This document shows positions 57,426 to 64,000 of a stretch of DNA of 64,000 nt, in pieces. The stretch is from Polaromonas sp. AET17H-212 (lineage in GTDB: Bacteria; Pseudomonadota; Gammaproteobacteria; Burkholderiales; Burkholderiaceae_C): NCBI RefSeq assembly GCF_002379085.1, contig NZ_NBZW01000001.1:248001-312000 (forward strand), written 5' to 3'. The position numbers and the translations under genes are program-made. The notes beneath the pieces were generated by a model that saw nothing but the letters and a program-made list of their open reading frames with translations, ran no database searches and was not told the DNA's origin. Position 1 is the first letter of the stretch. Every line of letters begins with the position of its first letter.

Positions 57426-58145
57426 ATGCGGGCCGCACTGGTTACTGGCGGCACCGCCGGCATCGGGGCTGCCACGGCGGAAGCCCTGCTTGCGGCGGGT
57501 TACCGCGTGGCCGTCAATTACGGAGGTAACCGGACCGCCGCCGAAGCCTTCACGGCACGCACCGGCATCGCGGCTTTTGCCTGGAACGTGGCCGACGCGG
57601 CGGCCTGCACGGCGGGTGTCGCGGAGGTCGAGGCCGCCCTCGGGCCGATCGAGGTTCTCGTCAACAACGCCGGCATCACGCGCGACGTGATGCTGCACAA
57701 GATGAGCGCCCAGCAATGGCGCGAGGTGATCGACGTCAACCTGGGCGGCAGCTTCAACATGTGCCGCGCCGTGATCGAAGGCATGCGCGAACGCCGTTTT
57801 GGCCGGGTGATCAACATGAGTTCGGTCAACGGACTCTCAGGCCAGGCAGGCCAGACCAACTATGCGGCGAGCAAGGCCGGCCTGATCGGCTTCACGAAGT
57901 CGCTGGCGCTCGAAGGCGCTTCCCGCAACATCACGGCCAATGTCATCGCACCGGGTTACACCGACACCGCCATGGTCAGCGCGGTGCGGCCCGAGGTGAT
58001 GGAGCAGATCCTGAAAACCGTGCCGGTCGGCCGACTGGCCACACCGGCGGAGATCGCCCGCGCCGTCGTTTTCCTCGCTGCGGATGACGCCGGCTTCATC
58101 ACCGGCATCACGCTGTCGATCAATGGCGGCAAATACCTGGACTGA
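57426..58145 (+). CDS. phaB: Acetoacetyl-CoA reductase (SDR)
   Basis: 239-residue short-chain dehydrogenase: cofactor loop TGGTAGIG, NNAGITRD, catalytic Ser133, Tyr146, Lys150 in the SSVNG...NYAASK stretch. The sequence is closer to PhaB/PhbB than to FabG (the VINMSSVNGLSGQAGQTN and PGYTDTAMV parts). Reduces acetoacetyl-CoA for polyhydroxybutyrate. phaA and phaC are not adjacent. An Anr-type promoter suggests low-oxygen expression, as a redox sink. Confidence 0.88.
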   Translation: MRAALVTGGTAGIGAATAEALLAAGYRVAVNYGGNRTAAEAFTARTGIAAFAWNVADAAACTAGVAEVEAALGPIEVLVNNAGITRDVMLHKMSAQQWREVIDVNLGGSFNMCRAVIEGMRERRFGRVINMSSVNGLSGQAGQTNYAASKAGLIGFTKSLALEGASRNITANVIAPGYTDTAMVSAVRPEVMEQILKTVPVGRLATPAEIARAVVFLAADDAGFITGITLSINGGKYLD

Positions 58146-58157
58146 GCGCTGCCGTTT

Positions 58158-58970
58158 TCAATAGGCCGCACTGGCGGGCCCGGCAGCGGCATCCGGCGGC
58201 GTGGCTGGCCCCCTGAATTCCGCCGACAGGCGATGCGCGGCGTTGGCAAACATCAGGATGTCGACCCCCACCGCGACGAATGTGCACCCGAGCTCCAGAT
58301 AGCGGCGCGCCAGTTTCGGGTCCGAGGTCAGGGTGCCCGCCGCTTTTCCGGACGCCACGATGGTGCGCATGGCATGCTCGATCGCGGCCTGGACGTCAGG
58401 GTGCCCGGGCCGTCCGCGATGGCCCATGGAGGCAGCCAGATCGGCCGGACCGATGAAAACGCCATCGATGCCGTCCACCGCGCAGATCTCCGCCAGATTG
58501 GCCAGCGCCGTGACGGTTTCCGCCTGGACCAGCAGGCAGACTTCGGCATCGGCCACATCCAGGTAATCGCTGCGCGAACTCCACAGGGAAGCCCGGCCCA
58601 CCGCACTGCCAACGCCACGGATGCCATGCGGCGGATAGCGGACGGCAGAGACCATGGCGCGGGCCTGTTCCGCCGTATCCACCATGGGCACCAGCAGCGT
58701 CTTCGCGCCGATGTCCAGCAGCTGCTTGATCAGGGCCACATCGCCCTGCACGGCCCTGACAACCGGGTGCGCAGGATGGGCCGCCACCGCCTGCAATTGC
58801 GCCAGCGTGCTGCGCACATCGTTGGGCGCGTGCTCGCCGTCGATCAGCAGCCAGTCAAAACCCGTCGTCGCACTGACTTCGGCGAGGTAGGCATCGGCCA
58901 TGGACAGCCACAGGCCGATCTGCGGCCGGCGCGCGGCGAGCGCGACCTTGAAAGGGTTACCAGTGGTCAT
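58158..58970 (-). CDS. HpcH/HpaI-family class II aldolase (GarL-like)
   Basis: 270 residues, (beta/alpha)8 aldolase: [24 protein letters not shown] (catalytic and metal region), [11 protein letters not shown], and [13 protein letters not shown]. Likely cleaves a 2-keto-3-deoxy sugar acid to pyruvate and an aldehyde. Neighbouring GarD-type dehydratase and semialdehyde dehydrogenase support a sugar-diacid pathway. Precise substrate unknown. Convergent with phaB, 12 bases away. Confidence 0.85.
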   Translation of the reverse strand: MTTGNPFKVALAARRPQIGLWLSMADAYLAEVSATTGFDWLLIDGEHAPNDVRSTLAQLQAVAAHPAHPVVRAVQGDVALIKQLLDIGAKTLLVPMVDTAEQARAMVSAVRYPPHGIRGVGSAVGRASLWSSRSDYLDVADAEVCLLVQAETVTALANLAEICAVDGIDGVFIGPADLAASMGHRGRPGHPDVQAAIEHAMRTIVASGKAAGTLTSDPKLARRYLELGCTFVAVGVDILMFANAAHRLSAEFRGPATPPDAAAGPASAAY

Positions 58971-58999
58971 TCGGGTCTCCATAAAAAAAACAGGAAAGG

Positions 59000-60478
59000 T
59001 CAGCCCAGGTTGCCCTGGCACAGATATTTGGTGTGCATGTAGTCGTCCAGGCCATAACGCGAACCTTCGCGTCCATAACCCGACTCCTTGACGCCACCAA
59101 AAGGCGCGGCCTCGGCGGCCAGTGCGCCTTCGTTGATGCCGATCATCCCGCACTCCAGCGCACTGGAGAGGCGGTGAATGCGCCGCACATCGCGGGTGTA
59201 AAAGTAGGCGGCCAGGCCGAACGGTGTGTCATTGGCGTGGGCAACCACCTCCTCTTCGGTGGTGAAGCGGAAGACGGCAGCCACCGGCCCGAAGGTTTCC
59301 TCATGCGCCAGCGCCATGGCGGGCGTGGCCCCGCTCAGCACGGTGGGTGCGTAGTAGTGGGCGCCGGAGTCACCCGTGCGCACGCGGTGCCCGCCGCACA
59401 CCGCCCGGGCGCCCTGGGCCACGGCGTCATCGACGTGGCGCGCAATTTTTTCGACGGCACGCGCATTGATCATGGGGCCCACCTCGGCACCCTCTTCCGT
59501 CGCCGGTGCCACCCGCAAGGCGCCAACACGTCCGGCCAGCGCGGCCACAAACACATCATGAACGCTGTCCTGCACATACACCCGGTTGGGGCAGACACAG
59601 GTCTGCCCGCCATTGCGAAACTTGGACACCATCAGCCCTTCGATGGCCGCTGCGATGTCCGCATCGTCAAAGACGATGAAGGGTGCGTTGCCGCCCAGTT
59701 CCAGAGAGAGTTTCTTCAGGGTGGCGGCAGACCCGCGCGCCAGGCTCTTGCCGACCGGCGTGGAGCCCGTGAAGGTGACCTTGCGTACGCGGCTGTCTGC
59801 CAGCCACTCGTCCACGACAGCAGGCGTGTGTTCGCGCGAGGCTGTCACGATGTTGATGACGCCTGCCGGAAACCCGGCCTCTTCGGCGAGGCGGGCCAGC
59901 GCCAGAGCCGTGAGCGGCGTGTCCTCGGCGGGCTTGGCCACCACCGTGCACCCTGCCGCAAGTGCGGGCGCGATTTTCCGCGCAATCATGGCCAGCGGAA
60001 AGTTCCACGGCGTGATGGCGGCGACCACCCCAACGGCTTCCTTGATGACCGTCATCTTGCGCCCCGCATGAGCTGCGGGGATCACGTCGCCATAACTTCT
60101 TCGCGCCTCCTCGGCAAACCATTCGACATAGGCGGCGCCATAAGCGACCTCGCCACGGCTCTCGCTCAGCGGCTTGCCCTGCTCCAGCGAGATCAGGCGG
60201 GCCAGGTCCTCCTGGTGAACCAGCAACAGGGCGTGCCAGCGCTTGAGCGCCTGCGCCCTCTCGGCGGCAGGACGGCTGGACCAGTCGGGAAATGCCGCAT
60301 GTGCCGCGTCGACCGCTGCCCTCGCATCGGCAGGGCGGCTGTCAGGTACGCGCGCAAGCAGGGCACCCGTGGCCGGGTTGAGGACATCAAAGCACTCACC
60401 CTCCTGGCTGCCGCACCATTGCTGGCTGATGAAATTCCGGGTGCGCAGCAGATCGCCGCGCATGAGTGCCAATTGCAT
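59000..60478 (-). CDS. NAD(P)-dependent semialdehyde dehydrogenase (GabD-like)
   Basis: 492 residues, aldehyde dehydrogenase fold. [14 protein letters not shown], the general-base LELGGNAPF and catalytic Cys in [14 protein letters not shown], all as in succinate-semialdehyde dehydrogenases. Within this cluster a tartronate- or ketoglutarate-semialdehyde could be the substrate. It lies 29 bases after the aldolase in operon direction, upstream of it. Confidence 0.88.
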   Translation of the reverse strand: MQLALMRGDLLRTRNFISQQWCGSQEGECFDVLNPATGALLARVPDSRPADARAAVDAAHAAFPDWSSRPAAERAQALKRWHALLLVHQEDLARLISLEQGKPLSESRGEVAYGAAYVEWFAEEARRSYGDVIPAAHAGRKMTVIKEAVGVVAAITPWNFPLAMIARKIAPALAAGCTVVAKPAEDTPLTALALARLAEEAGFPAGVINIVTASREHTPAVVDEWLADSRVRKVTFTGSTPVGKSLARGSAATLKKLSLELGGNAPFIVFDDADIAAAIEGLMVSKFRNGGQTCVCPNRVYVQDSVHDVFVAALAGRVGALRVAPATEEGAEVGPMINARAVEKIARHVDDAVAQGARAVCGGHRVRTGDSGAHYYAPTVLSGATPAMALAHEETFGPVAAVFRFTTEEEVVAHANDTPFGLAAYFYTRDVRRIHRLSSALECGMIGINEGALAAEAAPFGGVKESGYGREGSRYGLDDYMHTKYLCQGNLG

Positions 60479-60539
60479 GAAAACGCCGGTGAAAGAAGGA
60501 GGAAGGAAAAAAGAAGAGGAAGGAATGGGAAGAAGAAAC

Positions 60540-62069
60540 TCAGCTCACGATACCCATGTGCCAGGGCACAAACTCGTTGTCGCCCAGGCCCAGCGCTTCG
60601 CTCTTGGTCGGGTGCCCCGAGGCAGCCCGCAGGATGTGCTCGAAGATCTTTTCGCCCATCTGCGCCACCGTCAGTTCGCCGTCGATGATCAAGCCGCAGT
60701 TGATGTCCATGTCTTCTTCGAGGCGTTTGAACATCGGCGTGTTGCTGGCGAGCTTGATGGTTGGCGCCGGTTTGGAGCCGAACATGGAGCCGCGGCCAGT
60801 GGTGAAGCAGATCAGGTTGGCGCCGCTGGCAATCTGGCCGGTCGAGGCCACCGGGTCGTAGCCGGGCGAGTCCATGAACACAAAACCCGCCTTGTCGATC
60901 TCTTCGGCGTATTCGTAAACAGCCTGCAACGGGGTGGTGCCGCCCTTCATGGCCGAACCCAGCGACTTCTCGAAGATATTGGCCAGGCCGCCGGCCTGGT
61001 TGCCGTGGCCGACCACGCCGTTGAACTGGGCGTTGTGCCCCTGCGTGTAGCGCTCCCACCAGGCCAGCCGGTCCAGCAGCTTCTGGCCGACTTCGGGCGT
61101 GACCGCGCGCCGTGTCAGCATGTATTCCACGCCATGGATCTCGGGCGTTTCCGACAGGATGGCCGTGCCGCCATGGCGCACCAGGATGTCCATCGCAGCG
61201 CCCAGCGCCGGGTTGGCCGTGATGCCCGAAAAACCGTCGGAGCCGCCACACTCCAGGCCAATCTTCAGGTGGCTGGCAGACACCGGCTGCCGCCTGGCCG
61301 CATTGGCCTCGGGAAGCATCTCCTCGATGGCGGCAACACCGGCAGCGATGGTCACGCGGGTGCCGCCGACATCCTGCATGACCAGGGTGCGCATCAGCTT
61401 GCTTTCCTGCAGCCCCTGCGACTCCACCAGCGACGACACCTGGTTGCGCTCACAACCCAGACCGACGATCAACACGCCAGCCAGGTTGGGATGGCGCGCA
61501 TAACCGGCCAGTGTGCGCCTGAGCACGTCGAAGTGTTCGCTGGGCGAAGACATGCCGCAGCCGCTGGTCTGGGCAAACGCGACCACACCGTCCACGTTCG
61601 GAAACGCGGCCATGCGCTCGGGCGTGAACCAGGCCGCGATGTTTCTGATGACGGTGGCCGAACAGTTGACCGAGGACAGGATGCCAATGAAGTTGCGCGT
61701 CCCCACACGGCCGTCCGGCCGCACAAAACCCATGAAAGTCGCCCGCTGCGCTTCCGGCAGGTAATCCACCGGCCGCACATCCAGGCCAAAACCCGGGTCC
61801 CGTTCGAAGTCCACGAGCTCGAGGTTGTGCGAATGCACATAGTCGCCAGCCTCGATGTCGCGCGCCGCCACCCCGATGACCGTGTCGTACTTCAGGATGC
61901 GCTCGCCCGCGACGATGCGGCGCGACGCGATCTTGTGGCCGGGAGGCACTTGCGCACGTGCCCGCGTTCCGATCTCGGGCAGGTCCTGGCCCAGCGACAG
62001 GGCCGTCTTGGCGACCAACACGTTGTCGTTGGCATGCAGGCGAATCAGGGGGCTGGGGTGCTTGGTCAT
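60540..62069 (-). CDS. Galactarate/altronate dehydratase family enzyme
   Basis: 509 residues of the UxaA/GarD family. An N-terminal SAF-like domain (HANDNVLVA, DVRPVDYLP) precedes the dehydratase core with TSGCGMSSPSEH, VGLGCERNQ, LECGGSDGFSGITANP and GRGSMFGSKPAPTIKL. Needs Fe(II) in known members. Dehydrates a C6 sugar acid to a 3-deoxy-2-keto acid for the aldolase nearby. GarD versus UxaA cannot be settled by eye. Confidence 0.87.
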   Translation of the reverse strand: MTKHPSPLIRLHANDNVLVAKTALSLGQDLPEIGTRARAQVPPGHKIASRRIVAGERILKYDTVIGVAARDIEAGDYVHSHNLELVDFERDPGFGLDVRPVDYLPEAQRATFMGFVRPDGRVGTRNFIGILSSVNCSATVIRNIAAWFTPERMAAFPNVDGVVAFAQTSGCGMSSPSEHFDVLRRTLAGYARHPNLAGVLIVGLGCERNQVSSLVESQGLQESKLMRTLVMQDVGGTRVTIAAGVAAIEEMLPEANAARRQPVSASHLKIGLECGGSDGFSGITANPALGAAMDILVRHGGTAILSETPEIHGVEYMLTRRAVTPEVGQKLLDRLAWWERYTQGHNAQFNGVVGHGNQAGGLANIFEKSLGSAMKGGTTPLQAVYEYAEEIDKAGFVFMDSPGYDPVASTGQIASGANLICFTTGRGSMFGSKPAPTIKLASNTPMFKRLEEDMDINCGLIIDGELTVAQMGEKIFEHILRAASGHPTKSEALGLGDNEFVPWHMGIVS

Positions 62070-62095
62070 CGTGGTTCAGGCGGCGCGTGATCGCA

Positions 62096-63100
62096 TCAGC
62101 TCTTCATCAGTTCCCTGAGCTTGAGTTTGTCGATCAACAAGGTCTCCTGCTGGTAGACCGTGCCCACATATTTTTCGTAGTCCGGGCCGTCGAGGTAGAG
62201 CACGGGTGCGTCGATCTTGTCGGCGACCTGCTTGAACTCCGGGCTGTTGACAGCCTGGCGGAAGGCATCGCGCAGCTTCTGCGTGACAACCGGGTCCAGA
62301 CCTTTCGGGGCGCCAATGCCATTGGGGGCATCGACCACCACGTTGTAGCCCAGCTCCTTGAGTGTCGGCGTGTCCTTGAAACGCGGCGTGCGGCGCTCAC
62401 CCCAGGTGGCAAACAGCTTGAGCTTGCCGGCTTCGACGTGCGGCGCCCATGAGCTGGAGTCGGCCAACAGGTCAACATGGCCGCCAAGCACGGCCTGCAA
62501 TGCGTCTGCCCCGCCCTTGTACGGGACATGGTTGAAGCGGATTCCGGCAGCCAGCGCGAACTGTTCCATTCCCACATGCGTGGCACCACCGACCCCGGCG
62601 TGGGCATAGGTGACCACGCCCGGATTGGCTTTGGCAAAAGCCACCACCTCCTGCAGCGACTTGAAGCGGGAGGCGGCGGGTGCCGCGACACCAAAGGTCT
62701 GGCCCGAAGTGCGCGCGAGGTAGGTGAAGTCCTTCAGGGGGTCCAGTTGCACCGTGCCGAGTTGGGAAAAACGTGCGACGGAAATGGGAATCTGTCCAAT
62801 GGTGTAGCCGTCGGGCTTGGCACCGGCCATGGCCTTGGTGCCGATCATGCCGGAGGCGCCTGCCCGGTTTTCCACGGCGATGGCCTGGCCCAACACACGC
62901 GACGCCACCTGGCACAGGGCGCGCATCGATTGGTCGGCGGTCCCGCCCGCCGGCCAGGGGCAGATGAAGGTGATGGGACGTTCGGGGTAGGAGGAGGACG
63001 CCAGCGCGCGCAGGGGCGACAGAAGGCCGGCAACACCGCTGGCGGCAGCGCCTGCCAGCAGGGTACGGCGACGAAGGGACGGGGGGAGCGATGAATTCAT
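62096..63100 (-). CDS. Bug/TctC-family periplasmic solute receptor
   Basis: 334 residues. Tat-like signal (RRRTLLAGAAASG), then the Bug fold: ITFICPWPAGGTADQ, VENRAGASGMIG and the second-lobe TPTLKELGYNVVV. Such receptors bind carboxylates for tripartite tricarboxylate transporters or act alone in sensing; the TctA/B membrane genes are not in the window. Probably binds the sugar acid degraded by this cluster. Divergent from the LysR gene. Confidence 0.9.
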   Translation of the reverse strand: MNSSLPPSLRRRTLLAGAAASGVAGLLSPLRALASSSYPERPITFICPWPAGGTADQSMRALCQVASRVLGQAIAVENRAGASGMIGTKAMAGAKPDGYTIGQIPISVARFSQLGTVQLDPLKDFTYLARTSGQTFGVAAPAASRFKSLQEVVAFAKANPGVVTYAHAGVGGATHVGMEQFALAAGIRFNHVPYKGGADALQAVLGGHVDLLADSSSWAPHVEAGKLKLFATWGERRTPRFKDTPTLKELGYNVVVDAPNGIGAPKGLDPVVTQKLRDAFRQAVNSPEFKQVADKIDAPVLYLDGPDYEKYVGTVYQQETLLIDKLKLRELMKS

Positions 63101-63215
63101 GGGTTTGTCTCGGTCGTTGTAGGCATGTGGGGGAAGCCCAGATTGTTCAGGTGAAGAACATAACAATCCAATCATTTTTCGTAATCTCTTCATAGCCTCT
63201 GGGTTAACATGAACC
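63101..63215. promoter_or_regulatory. Divergent control region of the sugar-acid cluster
   Basis: 115 bases between the Bug gene and the LysR gene, the expected place for a LysR operator. AT-rich core ATAACAATCCAATCATTTTT (63159-63178) with weak dyads; no single T-N11-A site can be picked out with confidence. Confidence 0.4.
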
Positions 63216-64000
63216 ATGGCCCAGATCGATCGCGTTCTTCGCTCCAACATCAAACTCCGGCATCTGCAGCTGATTGTGGCGCTCGACCAGTTCCGCCACA
63301 TCGGGCGTACGGCCGAATTCCTGGCCGTCAGTCAACCTGCGGTGTCCAAAATGCTCGCCGAAGTGGAAAACCTGCTTGGCGTGACGCTGTTCGACCGCTC
63401 TTCGCGCGGCACCGACCCCACCCCCGGAGGCCAGTTGGTCATCCGCTTTGCCCGCTCGGTCCTGGCCGAGTACGAACGCACCCGCGACGAGATCACGGCC
63501 CAGGCCAGCGGCGCCGCCGGACGCACCCGCGTCGGTGCCATGGTGGTGGCCATGCCCCTGCTGCTGGCCCAAGCCGTCAAGGCCCTGAAAGACCGGTCCC
63601 GCCAGGCCACCGTGCTGGTGGAGGAAGGCGATCTGACCCACCTCTTGCCCAAGCTGCGGCTGGGGGAGCTGGACCTGTTTGTCGGCCGGCTCGAGCCCGG
63701 TTATGCCTCTCCGGACCTGATTGCCGAAGCGCTCTACAACGAGCCGATGGTCGTGGTGGTCAAGCCCGGCCACACGCTGACCAGCAAGAGAAAGCCCGCC
63801 TGGAGCGACCTGGCCAGCGTCCCCTGCGTGATGCCGCCACCCTGGGCATCGCTGCGGGTGAAGCTGGAGCAGATGTTTTTTCGCCATGGCCTGCAGCCGC
63901 CCGGGGACATCATCGAAACCTCGTCCTTTCTCGCACTGTCCACTTTTCTGCGCGAGCGGGGCGCTGCCGGCTTCATGGCACGCTCTGTCGCCGCACAGTA
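63216..64000 (+). CDS. LysR-family regulator, 3' end missing
   Basis: 261 codons visible, open at the window edge. N-terminal winged helix (IKLRHLQLIVALDQFRHIGRTAEFLAVSQPAVSKMLAEVE region), then the effector domain (LRLGELDLFVGRLEPG, EPMVVVVKPGHTL). Divergent from the Bug receptor, so it is the likely regulator of the dehydratase/aldolase/dehydrogenase genes; effector unknown. ATG 63216. Confidence 0.92.
   Translation, partial: MAQIDRVLRSNIKLRHLQLIVALDQFRHIGRTAEFLAVSQPAVSKMLAEVENLLGVTLFDRSSRGTDPTPGGQLVIRFARSVLAEYERTRDEITAQASGAAGRTRVGAMVVAMPLLLAQAVKALKDRSRQATVLVEEGDLTHLLPKLRLGELDLFVGRLEPGYASPDLIAEALYNEPMVVVVKPGHTLTSKRKPAWSDLASVPCVMPPPWASLRVKLEQMFFRHGLQPPGDIIETSSFLALSTFLRERGAAGFMARSVAAQ

Overview
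The window is high-GC bacterial chromosome from a betaproteobacterium, most likely Comamonadaceae (a Polaromonas/Rhodoferax/Variovorax-like genome). I infer this from the gene families and order (dapC-dapD-pilT/U-dapE-prmB, Tol-Pal, an LPS/msbA group, and a nadD-rsfS-rlmH-maf-rng run), from Bug/TctC transport with a LysR regulator, and from dispersed repeats I associate with that family. Most of it is ordinary core chromosome with tightly packed, often overlapping genes.

Layout: 1-7.5 kb is a plus-strand lysine/diaminopimelate operon (dapC partial, dapD, a PilT/PilU ATPase, dapE, prmB, an ABC-F ATPase). 8.2-25.8 kb is the most unusual part. Four plus-strand genes converge on eleven minus-strand genes, and nearly all encode exported proteins or lipoproteins. 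They include a CHAT-domain protease-like protein, a caspase-family (C14) protein with a lipoprotein-like signal, a VIT-VWA-DUF2135 protein, a Sel1-repeat lipoprotein, a TPR protein, an OmpA-like lipoprotein, a PPC-domain protein and two tandem paralogous mini-proteins. In their midst sit an ECF sigma factor and a single-span membrane protein that looks like its anti-sigma factor. The same bipartite motif (TCCTGACA, 12 bases, TGCGTCC) lies before the first minus-strand gene and before the OmpA/CHAT genes, which links the two halves as one probable regulon. I propose this as an undescribed envelope stress or caspase/CHAT effector system.

26.4-47.2 kb is housekeeping: tRNA-Lys, tcdA, a thiosulfate-type transporter, tolB-pal-cpoB, LPS glycosyltransferases and msbA, a long minus-strand operon from yebC to a glycosyltransferase, then a HerA-like ATPase, upp and codA. 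48.5-51.4 kb is a visibly AT-richer island with one large RloC/PrrC-like ATPase (Walker motifs, a CxxC in the coiled coil, a candidate R-x3-E...H nuclease triad), probably a mobile defence gene. It is followed by an RNB exonuclease, a six-copy 10-bp tandem repeat, a DUF1232 protein and a scar holding a broken carboxymuconolactone-decarboxylase-like gene joined to a duplicated 3' end of upp.

54-64 kb holds a TPR protein with a HupE/UreJ-type membrane protein, an alanine-rich LEA-like exported protein, an acetoacetyl-CoA reductase behind a well-placed Anr/FNR-type promoter, and a sugar-acid catabolic cluster (HpaI aldolase, semialdehyde dehydrogenase, GarD/UxaA dehydratase, Bug receptor) with a divergent LysR regulator cut by the window edge. 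All calls rest on reading the sequence; no database search was run.
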